Source: Bremia lactucae (taxonomy: Eukaryota > Oomycota > Peronosporomycetes > Peronosporales > Peronosporaceae). From it: 64,000 nt of DNA. Shown here one piece after another: positions 10,637 through 19,879 of the stretch. The stretch's first letter is position 1; each line of letters opens with the position of its first letter. The position numbers and the translations under genes were made by a program. Below the pieces are notes generated by a model that was not told the origin of the DNA, did not search any database, and was given only the letters and a program-made list of their open reading frames with translations. The stretch is taken from the NCBI RefSeq assembly GCF_004359215.1, contig NC_090612.1, positions 3,562,857 to 3,626,856 of the forward strand, in the 5' to 3' direction.

Positions 10637-11720
10637 AAATGGGAAAGTTGTAGTGAGACCTGTCGTCCACTTGTGCAGGACGCGGCAAATTGATTAATGA
10701 ATAGTTGCGGATGCGGCGTTGGGCCAGGAGTTATTTTTCACGAAACGGGCTTTGTGACAGGTTGCATCGTTTACTTAAAGCGAGAGGACCCCGTTAATGT
10801 TGAGTATGCAAAAAGACGGAAACCTCAACGAAGTTGAGGGTGGGGTAAGCAAAATGGTAACCAGTCTTCCCAGCAGTGTTGCACGTGGGCGATGAAGGCA
10901 TTAATCACACTAGCAAATTTTAGCGGACGTCTGAGATGGCGAGTGTGTAATAGGACCTCGTGTAACTGTGGGGCAACGAGGGAACTCGAGGCTATGATGG
11001 CACCCGGTATGCCGTGGGCGATTCCGCATCCGAAATTTCAGATCGTGTCGTCATGCATTCAGAAGAAGGCAGTTAACAAAGATGTTGATTTTCATAGAAA
11101 ATCCCAAGCACGCATGTTTTCGAGACGTGATGTGACCTGATTGGTGCAGACGTTACTTCACTGGGGTTTCCTCGAGGTCGGAAGAAAGGGTGGAAGGCTT
11201 GCGTTATGTTAACGGCAAAGTTGAAGCGACGTGGGACAGCCTGGGATCGTCGACACGCGAGCACAGAAAGTACAATGACCAACATTCTGGCAAGTCGGCA
11301 AACGACATATCTTGTTGACAGGCAAATGTCGGGCTCACAACGCGGCGGTCAGAAAGTGGAATGCTGCTGCCAGACCTTTGAAAATCGTTGATATGCGCTG
11401 GCTTGTCGGAAAATTTCGTTAGTTAAGACTAAATTGCAGCCTAAGTATTTAAGTTGCAACAATTATGGTAGGTGTCGGCAATAATCAACTTGCTGCATCT
11501 CTCCTCGCTTTAGACACTTTACTGTAAATAACAACATTGATGTTAGTTCGAACAAAATCAATGCTCTGTGTGCCAAATGCTAAAGCGAGAGGACGCGACT
11601 TATTAATTGCTCGCAGCCACACATTACTTGAGCCCTGTCCCAGTCGCAGCTGCAGACTACAAGTGCTCTTGCAACTAAATGCATGAGCTCGAGGTTGAAG
11701 TGAAAAGAGGGGGGAGCAAC
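10637..11720. other. Intergenic region, no gene recognised
   Basis: About 1.1 kb between the PUF start and the stop of the C2-TPR gene. Short overlapping open frames on both strands have no recognisable motif. The region must contain the PUF promoter and the 3' end of the C2-TPR transcript. Confidence 0.45.
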
Positions 11721-13748
11721 TTATGAGCTCTTAGTCTTCTTAAGCGTCAGCAGCACCATTGCCGCCACGCCCGCCGTCACCACTGAGGCCGACACTAGCG
11801 CGGGCATGGTTAAGTACCATGCCGTGTGCTTGCCTGCACTAGGTATTGCATCACTCCGCTCCCCCTGTTTCTTCGCCTTGCGCGTAAAAATTCCGCCACT
11901 GCTCTTCGTCGTCGTTGTCTTGGTTGCAGTCTTTATGGTCGACGGCGATGCCTCGAGGTTGTCAAAAATGCCGCCCCACGCTTTCATCTCATCCCGCTTT
12001 TGCTTTTCAAGGAGCTTGCTCACCTTGTCGAGCAGCGTACGGCAGGATTTATCGCGAGGATTCAGCCTTACGGCCAGTAGCAGATCCTGCTTGGCGTCTG
12101 TGTACTTTTCCAACTTGACACAGGCTTGCGCTCGACGAAAGCGTGCCTTAGATGGCCAATCTTCGAACAGAAGCTGCTCAGACATGCCTAAACGTCCCAT
12201 CCACGTAACAACATTGCCGTCGCGATTCTCAGCTAGCACCGTGAGTATGCCCAGGGCATTCGTGCATGCAACCTCCGCATCTGTAAACATGTTAAGCTTC
12301 AGTTTGCATGCGCCAATGTTAAGATGGCAGCGAATCATGGTCTGAATGATGGTCGCTTTTTCCTTGTGTGTCGCCTCGTCCTGATCCACGCGCTGGAGAA
12401 AGCCAAGAGAGCGCAGGTAATTATGCACAGCGTTCTGCAGCTTGCTATCGCGGAAATCGTCATTCCCGACGTCAGCGAGCTTAGCAGCTTCCTGTAATAA
12501 ATCTTTTGTCGACATATCTGCCAGTTCCTTTACTGGCAACTTGATGTCTTTCCGCTGCATAAACATGTGAGCAAAGTCGGTCTCGACGACAATCACGTCA
12601 TCACAAGAGCGAATCTCCTTCACGACACCAAGACCGTACGGGGTCAATACTTTCATGTGCATTCGAAAGTCGGGCTCATCAGATTCTTCCTTTACAATAT
12701 CTTGCTGCAAATACGCAATCGTTTGGTTCTTTGATGCCGCGTTTGTATCTAACAGCACTACATACATTCTCGTCAGTGGTCGAAAAGATACCACAACGCC
12801 TCGACCAAATGGAGTCACAATGCGGGTCTTATCTGCAAGCGGTGCGATGCTTATGGCAGCAGGATGGTGTGCATCCATGTGGAATTTGTTGCCTGGTACG
12901 TAAAGAGCAGCTTGCGCTGTTTCGTTGCCAAACGCTGCAGGATGTTGCACGGAAGCTTTGACAAGACGTGCAGTTTTCTTATACCGCTCAATATTGTTAT
13001 CATTCTCATACTTCTTCTGTCGCAATAGAGCGACTTGATTCTCGTAGCGCTCACGCGCCGAGAACTCGAATCTCACGCGTAGCTGTATCTTGCCAATAAT
13101 ACCACTCGTCGCTGCTAACGCTGGTGCCTTCAAGTTAAGCCACTGTTCGTGCGGCATCTGGTCTTCATAGTCGGTGCTACGGAGCTCGAGCTCTCCCAGG
13201 ACGACATCAGCAATGACTTCAGCCTTGCAGCTTAATGATACCTTCACAACAAACTTCTTTGTCTTAGCCCCAACATGCACTAAATTCTCCTCCCAATCTG
13301 CTTTCGCGTTATCGACAGCTTGCACGACGCTAGTGCGCAGGTGCTTTTTGGTAGTCTTTTCAAACGCCGACAGTGGAGATACGACTGTGGAAACGTACAA
13401 ATTAGGCTGTGCATTGCCACTGACTGCCTGCACCGTGGCATTCTTATCCAAAGCCAGGTTATTAACGGCCACGACTTCAATAAACATGCGCCCTGTAGCC
13501 TTGTTAGTGTTACTGTCCATGTCTACGCCATATTTATTCTGCTTAACATGAGCAGCCGATGTAGCCGCCTCTTCAGCGAGCTGCAAATCGTGCTCTAGCT
13601 GCACGGATAAAATTTCAAGCGGTGACAGCGACACTTTCTCCCACATCAGCGAGGTACCAAGCCCCCCAGAAGATGCTGGTGAATCACTGGGCGCGTCACT
13701 CATACCTTTCTCTCTTTCAGCAGATCCAATGGCGAGAATATCAATCAA
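11721..13748 (-). CDS. C2 domain-TPR tail-anchored membrane protein
   Basis: A 675-codon single-exon gene. Residues about 86-235 look like a C2 beta-sandwich (FIEVVAVNNLALDKN at the start, later VVLGELEL and GKIQLRVRFEF), a lipid- or calcium-binding fold. A middle section holds two similar beta-rich segments (VTPFGRGVVVSFRP and LTPYGLGVVKEIRS). Helical TPR-type repeats follow at about 430-600 (NIGACKLKLNMFTDAE, RRAQACVKLEKYTDAK). The C-terminus is a classic tail anchor: MPALVSASVVTAGVAAMVLL, then a basic KKTKSS end. The body should therefore be cytosolic on the ER or mitochondrial outer membrane. TPR plus tail anchor suggests a chaperone-docking or scaffold role (inference). Met16 (13703) is an alternative start. 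The gene is head-to-head with the flippase gene, 110 bases apart. Confidence 0.8.
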   Translation of the reverse strand: MIDILAIGSAEREKGMSDAPSDSPASSGGLGTSLMWEKVSLSPLEILSVQLEHDLQLAEEAATSAAHVKQNKYGVDMDSNTNKATGRMFIEVVAVNNLALDKNATVQAVSGNAQPNLYVSTVVSPLSAFEKTTKKHLRTSVVQAVDNAKADWEENLVHVGAKTKKFVVKVSLSCKAEVIADVVLGELELRSTDYEDQMPHEQWLNLKAPALAATSGIIGKIQLRVRFEFSARERYENQVALLRQKKYENDNNIERYKKTARLVKASVQHPAAFGNETAQAALYVPGNKFHMDAHHPAAISIAPLADKTRIVTPFGRGVVVSFRPLTRMYVVLLDTNAASKNQTIAYLQQDIVKEESDEPDFRMHMKVLTPYGLGVVKEIRSCDDVIVVETDFAHMFMQRKDIKLPVKELADMSTKDLLQEAAKLADVGNDDFRDSKLQNAVHNYLRSLGFLQRVDQDEATHKEKATIIQTMIRCHLNIGACKLKLNMFTDAEVACTNALGILTVLAENRDGNVVTWMGRLGMSEQLLFEDWPSKARFRRAQACVKLEKYTDAKQDLLLAVRLNPRDKSCRTLLDKVSKLLEKQKRDEMKAWGGIFDNLEASPSTIKTATKTTTTKSSGGIFTRKAKKQGERSDAIPSAGKHTAWYLTMPALVSASVVTAGVAAMVLLTLKKTKSS

Positions 13749-13858
13749 TTACTGGTCAGGCTCGGTCTATCATCGGAAGTTTACCGGTTACATCCAAGCA
13801 ACATAACACCTGAAACTACATCTGGATGTTTGCTTGAAGCATAACACAACTCGTTTGG
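13749..13858. promoter_or_regulatory. 110-base bidirectional promoter region
   Basis: Only 110 bases separate the divergent start codons of the C2-TPR gene and the P4-ATPase gene, so both promoters must overlap here or extend into coding sequence. Two similar boxes, AAGCAACATAACAC and GAAGCATAACAC, occur within about 45 bases on the flippase side. No TATA box is evident. Confidence 0.6.
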
Positions 13859-16800
13859 ATGCATAAGCAGGCCGAGGTGGAAGGGCCTCGCGCCCGTGCT
13901 GCTGCGAATGAAGGCGATCGGCTGCGAGCTATCCACGTTGACCGTAAAGAATTATTTGTGCGTGCAAGCGCAGCTCAGCGTCGTCGTCGACAACAGGAAA
14001 ACGAGGAGCGCCGATTGGCTAAGAGTCGGTATTCGTGGCTGTTTGGCGGCACTAGGCGACTGCACGAGGACGAAGTTGAGTCACCATCATCTTTTGCGAG
14101 CAACATTGTAGTAAGCGCGAAATACAGCGCTTGGAATTTTTGTCCGCGTGTTCTATTTGCACAGCTAAAGCGACCTTCGAACATGTACTTCCTCTTCATT
14201 GCGTTGCTTCAGTCTATCCGAGACGTAAGCAACACGAGGGGTATTCCGACAATTTTGTTGCCGCTCGCAATTGTACTAGTGTGCAGTGCGATTAAAGAGG
14301 CTCTTGAGGACCGAGAGCGTCATCGAGCAGATGGCGTAGCCAATGGCCGGCCAGTAATGACGCTAACCCCCCTGGGCAATTGGGAGCTGCGCAAATGGAA
14401 AGACTTACGGGTGGGTGATATTGTAACAGTAATGAATGATGAGACTATTCCAGCAGACTTATTTCTACTGTCGGCGGATGCTATAGAGCACAATGATAGT
14501 AAAGAGGCTTCACTACACGCGTGCGATGTAAACGTTACGAGTGATGCAGCAGAGGATACACTAAAGCAATCACAAAGTGACGAAGCCAGTTTATCATCTC
14601 ATGAATCGCAAGAGCAACGTATTGTTAGCTCTAATATCGCGTACATTGAGACCAAGTCGCTGGATGGCGAAACGAATTTAAAAATTCGCACAGTTATTCC
14701 AATCGTAGCAGCTTTCTGTCGTGGATCAAACAGTACAATTGATGGCGACGGACATAATAAGCTGCGGGGTACAATGTTGTGCGAGCAACCGAACAATCGC
14801 ACTACTACGTTTGAAGGCACGTTTTCAGCGATTTTGAGCTCTGCAGAAGCGCAAAGACTCGGTGTAGCTGCAGAAGATTTGAACTCTACTAGTCACTCAT
14901 TGCAATTGACGACATTAATGCAGTCTCCGTCTGATCATTATCAAAATGACAAGACTGAAGAGAACCACGTGCGTGTGCATGTACCAGTAACAGCGAAGCA
15001 AATGTTACTGCGTAATTGCGTGCTCCGCAATACATACTCGATTACCGGTATGGTCGTTTTTACAGGTCACGAGACCAAAGTATTCTGTAGCAATACAGAG
15101 CCTGTTGTGAAGACTTCGTCAGTCGAGCGGCGACTTAATCGACTGATTATTGGTATTGTATTCCTACAACAGCTCGTTTGTTTTCTTGGTGCGCTGCTTG
15201 GTGTGTACTGGATGCGTGACGCATGGGCATTGTTTTGGTATCTTTTCAGTGCTACTGAACGAGAGCAACGTACTTTGGCTGGTGCGCCTGCTCTGCAAAT
15301 ACTTACTGATCTTGTCAAATTGCACTTGCGCTACTTCATTATCATGCAAAATTTTATTCCGATTTCCCTGAACGTGTCGCTAGAGTTTGTAAAGTATTGG
15401 CAAGCCTACTTCATTCAGCAAGATTTGGAGATGTACGACGAGCAATCCGACACACCGGCCATGGTTCGATCTTCAGCTTTAAATGAAGATCTTGGCCGTG
15501 TGCATCATATATTTACGGATAAAACTGGCACGTTGACGATGAATCTTATGCTTTTTCGATACTTTATGGTCAATGGAAAGCATTACGGTGGCCGCATACA
15601 AGAAAACGAAATGGAGGCTGAAAATTCTAGCGGCAATGTTTTCAATCAAAGCGGTAGACCACAGTATGTCGACTTTGATCCGACAGAGCTCTTTGCCGAT
15701 ATTCTTCTTGGAGGAGAGCAGTCCGAAACGCTTTGTCGCTTTTTACGACACTTGGCGCTGTGCCATACGCTAATTCCCACGAAATCGCTCGCAGAAATGT
15801 GCAGTACGTCATTCCCAGAATATTCGGCATCATCTCCCGACGAACAGGCGTTAGTGTCTGCAGCAGCGTATTGCAATGTCCGATTTGTACACAGGACACC
15901 TACAGCTATGATGCTCTTAGAGCCAGGCCAGACGGTACCTCGTACTTATAATTTGCTGAACGTGCTTGAGTTTGATAGCGACCGGAAGCGTATGACTGTG
16001 ATCGTCGAGACTCCGGATGGAACCATTGATTTGCTCTGCAAAGGCGCTGACAATGTCATTTTTAAGCGTCTTGCTATAAATCAAGCAACAATGCCAACTG
16101 GAATGTCGTGCGAACAAGCTCTGGATCAACTCACGCTGTATGCAAAAGCTGGCATGCGGACTCTTTGTCTTGCTTATAAAACGATTAGTCGGTGTGAGTA
16201 CGAGGCGTGGAATACTCGTTATACGCAGGCGCATGCTTCTATGGAGGAATTAGTAAAGCGGCGTCAGGGCTATGCGAATGCTATTGACCCATTGATGAAC
16301 GAAATTGAGTCGAATCTCATACTACTTGGAGTCACTGCAGTTCAAGACAAACTGCAGGCTGGTGTGCCTGAAACGCTGCGTTTGTTGCAAGAGACTAATA
16401 TTAAGCTGTGGACTCTTACTGGCGATAAGATGGAAACTGCAATTAACATTGGATATGCAAGTGCGCTGCTATCTCACAATATGAATGTGCAGCAAATTGC
16501 TGGGGATGATTACGCGTCGACAGCTAACGCCTTGAAGAAACTATCTAAGCATAGTGATGAAGGAATCAAGTCATTCTATCAATTGCCACTTTCGCCTCCT
16601 TTGACTTCTACAAATTCCAAAGTCAATAAAGAAAGCAGGGTGCGACATGCGCGTAGTAAAAGGCCTCGAATGTCCATACAAACCGGCAGTCTATTGGAAA
16701 GCGTTAAGGAAAGAATTGGCAATTTTTTTGCAAAGCCGACAAAATCAAAGCGAAAACGAAGACGCCACTATTCTAATCGCTCGTCCAGAACATCTTCACC

Positions 16801-18652
16801 TTTCCGGCAAAGTCCGCTATATTCTTCAGTTGCAACTGATGCAGAAATGGGGAATAAGGTTACATCTGACGAAGAATCACTAGATGTCGTCGGAATTGAG
16901 GCAGATGATGAAACTATTCCAACACATGTTTATGGGACCCTTGATAAAAATCGCAAGAGTAATGAAGGCAGCCGCCACCTTGCATTGCAGAAGTTGGCTC
17001 TCGTAATTGACGGGCAGGCCCTTGAGTACGCTTTTCGCCCTCAATTGCGAAAACTGTTTTACGAAGTCACGCGGCGTTGCGGATCGGCGGTCATTTGCTG
17101 TCGCGTGTCACCAAAGCAAAAGGCTGATATCGTTGAATTTATTCGCGAGTTTGAGCCCGATAGCATTACGTTGGCAATCGGCGATGGAGCGAATGACGTA
17201 GCGATGATTCAGACCGCTCATATTGGTGTGGGCATCTCTGGTCAGGAAGGAGCCCAGGCGGTGAATGCCTCCGACTATGCGCTTGCCCAATTTCGCTATC
17301 TGCAACGATTGCTTTTCGTGCACGGCCGTTGGGCTTACCGTCGCGTGGCTAAGCTTATGAGTTATATGCTTTACAAGAATGTGACGTACGTGCTCACTAC
17401 ATTTTGGTTTGGATGCTTTAGTGGTTTTTCTGGACAACCGCTACTTTTGGATGTAGCCGCCCAAAGCTTTAATGTGCTTTACACGAGTATGCCGCTAATA
17501 CTCTTTGCTGTACTGGATCAAGACGTATCATCTGCGAGTGCTACAAAGTTTCCACGCCTGTACGCTCTTGGCCAGACAAATGCATTGCTTGCGCGACGCG
17601 TATTTTGGCCTTGGATCTTTAACGGCATCTGGCACTCAATTGTCATTTTCTTTATTTCTGCTTGGGCCTTTGAAGGCTTTGGATTTTGCATTCGTGATTC
17701 TCCAGTTATTGCGACCAAGGCGGGTAAGAGCGGTGGACTTGTCACTTTAGGATTTGTTGTCTTTACGAATCTTGTGTTGGTCGTGAATCTCAAGCTTTGT
17801 ATCGAAACGTTTTTGCTGACGTGGCCATTTGTGCTCACAGTGACAATATCAATATTATTGTGGTTTGCTGTTGGAACTCTCATTTCGCTCCCAAACGCGG
17901 GATTCTTACAAGCTACTGGTGAAATGGAATATCTACAGAAGCTCCCGACGTTCTGGCTTGCGTGTCTCCTTGTGCTGGCGCTGAGTCTATTGCGTGATGG
18001 GTTGTGGAAAATTGTGCGTCGACTAGCGCTGCCTAAATTGTATCACATTCTCCAAGAACGTGAGCTTCTGGGTTTACCTATCACGCCATCTCGCTTACAA
18101 CAGGAGCGTCGGCAATCGGTAGCAGATAAATTTTGGTTCGATAATCCCGATATTATCGACTGTCCGAGTGCAAATAAAAGCTTATCCCGCGTTGAAAATC
18201 CCGAGGAAGCTCTTTTGCGCTCCAGCCCGCTTGGCGAGCGATTAATTGCATCTCCTTACGCTAGTTCATTTAATGGCGGGGAAGTCACTTCATCGAAGCA
18301 AGCGGTGGAATTTCAAAGCCGTGAAATGAGACGAAACATTCGTGTTCGTGGATCTTTTCTCGATGGCTTCAATACAGACATCGCAGTATCCTCACAGGTC
18401 CCTTCTGGCTACCTTGCTGCCACAAATTCTGCTAACTCAGTCGTCGGAAATCGCTCCTTTAAATCGGGAGTTGGTGGAGGAGGATCTTATCATGGCTACG
18501 CATTTTCGGAAGACGAAAATGTGGACAGCGATGTAGAAGCAGCGTCCTCTAAGACCAGACAAGGTGATGTAGATCCAGGAAAGGCTGCAATTGGGGCCCA
18601 TGTTGCTATTAAAAAAGTACTGAAATCGGTTCGTGGTAGAAAAAACGCTTAA
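13859..18652 (+). CDS. P4-type ATPase, aminophospholipid flippase
   Basis: Moves phospholipids from the outer or lumenal leaflet to the cytosolic leaflet using ATP. Family markers are all present: DGET in the actuator domain (269-272), PISL in membrane segment 4 (501-504, the P4-specific signature in place of the cation-pump motif), DKTGTLT at 554-560 with the phosphorylated Asp, KGADN in the nucleotide domain, TGDKMETAINIG, and GDGANDVAMI at 1108. About ten membrane spans are visible. At 1597 residues it is longer than most P4-ATPases. The excess lies in a long basic N-terminus, a Ser/Arg-rich insert between about 870 and 1040 (KSKRKRRRHYSNRSSR), and a long Ser-rich cytosolic C-tail. Single exon. 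P4-ATPases normally need a CDC50 partner, which is not in this window. Confidence 0.95.
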   Translation: MHKQAEVEGPRARAAANEGDRLRAIHVDRKELFVRASAAQRRRRQQENEERRLAKSRYSWLFGGTRRLHEDEVESPSSFASNIVVSAKYSAWNFCPRVLFAQLKRPSNMYFLFIALLQSIRDVSNTRGIPTILLPLAIVLVCSAIKEALEDRERHRADGVANGRPVMTLTPLGNWELRKWKDLRVGDIVTVMNDETIPADLFLLSADAIEHNDSKEASLHACDVNVTSDAAEDTLKQSQSDEASLSSHESQEQRIVSSNIAYIETKSLDGETNLKIRTVIPIVAAFCRGSNSTIDGDGHNKLRGTMLCEQPNNRTTTFEGTFSAILSSAEAQRLGVAAEDLNSTSHSLQLTTLMQSPSDHYQNDKTEENHVRVHVPVTAKQMLLRNCVLRNTYSITGMVVFTGHETKVFCSNTEPVVKTSSVERRLNRLIIGIVFLQQLVCFLGALLGVYWMRDAWALFWYLFSATEREQRTLAGAPALQILTDLVKLHLRYFIIMQNFIPISLNVSLEFVKYWQAYFIQQDLEMYDEQSDTPAMVRSSALNEDLGRVHHIFTDKTGTLTMNLMLFRYFMVNGKHYGGRIQENEMEAENSSGNVFNQSGRPQYVDFDPTELFADILLGGEQSETLCRFLRHLALCHTLIPTKSLAEMCSTSFPEYSASSPDEQALVSAAAYCNVRFVHRTPTAMMLLEPGQTVPRTYNLLNVLEFDSDRKRMTVIVETPDGTIDLLCKGADNVIFKRLAINQATMPTGMSCEQALDQLTLYAKAGMRTLCLAYKTISRCEYEAWNTRYTQAHASMEELVKRRQGYANAIDPLMNEIESNLILLGVTAVQDKLQAGVPETLRLLQETNIKLWTLTGDKMETAINIGYASALLSHNMNVQQIAGDDYASTANALKKLSKHSDEGIKSFYQLPLSPPLTSTNSKVNKESRVRHARSKRPRMSIQTGSLLESVKERIGNFFAKPTKSKRKRRRHYSNRSSRTSSPFRQSPLYSSVATDAEMGNKVTSDEESLDVVGIEADDETIPTHVYGTLDKNRKSNEGSRHLALQKLALVIDGQALEYAFRPQLRKLFYEVTRRCGSAVICCRVSPKQKADIVEFIREFEPDSITLAIGDGANDVAMIQTAHIGVGISGQEGAQAVNASDYALAQFRYLQRLLFVHGRWAYRRVAKLMSYMLYKNVTYVLTTFWFGCFSGFSGQPLLLDVAAQSFNVLYTSMPLILFAVLDQDVSSASATKFPRLYALGQTNALLARRVFWPWIFNGIWHSIVIFFISAWAFEGFGFCIRDSPVIATKAGKSGGLVTLGFVVFTNLVLVVNLKLCIETFLLTWPFVLTVTISILLWFAVGTLISLPNAGFLQATGEMEYLQKLPTFWLACLLVLALSLLRDGLWKIVRRLALPKLYHILQERELLGLPITPSRLQQERRQSVADKFWFDNPDIIDCPSANKSLSRVENPEEALLRSSPLGERLIASPYASSFNGGEVTSSKQAVEFQSREMRRNIRVRGSFLDGFNTDIAVSSQVPSGYLAATNSANSVVGNRSFKSGVGGGGSYHGYAFSEDENVDSDVEAASSKTRQGDVDPGKAAIGAHVAIKKVLKSVRGRKNA

Positions 18653-19801
18653 TTATCAAATTAATTCTGCGACTTTAGACGAAGAAATATGTTACTTTAA
18701 TTCGTTTCTCAAACTTAAGCTTCCTCTCACTTCGCCGAATTACACCCGGCTTTTGCTGTCATACTGTGCGATAAAGAAAGGTTGTGCTGATGGAGCGTCA
18801 ATTGATTTCGACCGCAGAGCAGTTTTTACAGCAGCAAAGCCACCAACCTGAACTTTTAAAACAATGATGCCACAGGGTTCACCTGTTGCAGGCAAATATG
18901 CACCATCAAGAAAGGTGCGGTAAAATTGTGTCACCTAGCTCTCTTAATTTCTTTAGGACGACGGAATAACGGAATCTCGGAAGAACCTCTACAAGCGCTG
19001 ATTTCAATCAATCCATCTTAGGATATTTTCTCCTTTTTTTCGAAAAGTCGTTTCTGCGATATTCGCGCATCAAACAGAACACAGTCAAGGTAGTTGTCGC
19101 CAATAATCTTTATTTTACCATGGTAAAAGTGGAACACCGGAAAATATTTAAACAACTTGAAGTCGATTCAACTAAATTGCTATCCCTTATTCTCCGCTTT
19201 GGATTTGATAATCATGGATCCCCGCAACATGAAGATGCCATTGCCTGTCACCACGCATTTATATGACGAAATAGCCATTTTAAGTAAACTTGAAAATCAA
19301 CTAATTAATCTCGGCGGTACGCTATGATAAATATAGAGGCTGCGCTTTTGCTTGGGTTTTATTAAGCAAACAAGCTTTTTTTCTTTTTCTAAAGTCAAAT
19401 CATGACGTATTTTCAAGGTTGTGTAGGCAAGTAAAAGGGCTTCGTGCTGCTTTTGTCAGAGGTGGATTCGTGTCAATCGCCGTTCTTGTAGAGCAACGAG
19501 ATGTTTATGCCCGATAGCTCACCGGTATAAAAAAGCTCAAACATGTCCCACAAAGGCTTAAAAAGATTCTACGTCCTATTGTCATGTTTGCTTACAAATT
19601 AATTGCGTAAAGTACAATAGCCATTCCACTGTTCCAATGACGATGTGCGATGTATACAAGCGTCTTTGAATTTGTGTCACGAAGCTCCTTTTCTTTCATT
19701 TCTTTTTAGGACGATGGAAAAATGGAATCTCAGTATGTTCAAGCGAAATTTCACAGAATTCCAGGATAAATTGCTCCTTCCTTTCGACAAGGTATCAGAG
19801 T
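18653..19801. other. Intergenic region with an internal direct repeat
   Basis: No gene recognised. Two stretches, about 18925-18990 and 19671-19740, share TTGTGTCAC, AGCTC, a pyrimidine run with TTTAGGACGA.GGAA and then GGAATCTC, which suggests an old local duplication. The downstream end leads into the promoter module of the second TauE gene. Confidence 0.45.
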
Positions 19802-19860
19802 GCGAGCTTTTCGGTTCGATAGTCGGTCATAATTCAGATTGACAATCCATCGTACAAGGT
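19802..19860 (+). promoter_or_regulatory. Single-copy upstream module of TauE paralogue 2
   Basis: Homologous to the 53-base unit that is duplicated upstream of the first TauE gene. Shared pieces include GAGCTTTTCGG / GAACTTTTCGG, a CAATAAG/CATAATT core, TTGACAATCC and CACGATCC shortly before the ATG. Its position 20-80 bases upstream fits a promoter or 5' leader. Confidence 0.55.
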
Positions 19861-19879
19861 CACGATCCCAACAACATTA

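Noticed and set aside
10892..11391. Short open frames in the gap between the PUF and C2-TPR genes
   Set aside because: Overlapping frames on both strands, no motif, no splice-consistent partner.
11806..12345. 179-codon plus-strand open frame
   Set aside because: Antisense shadow of the C2-TPR gene. The composition mirrors its Lys/Thr/Ser-rich region, with no domain seen.
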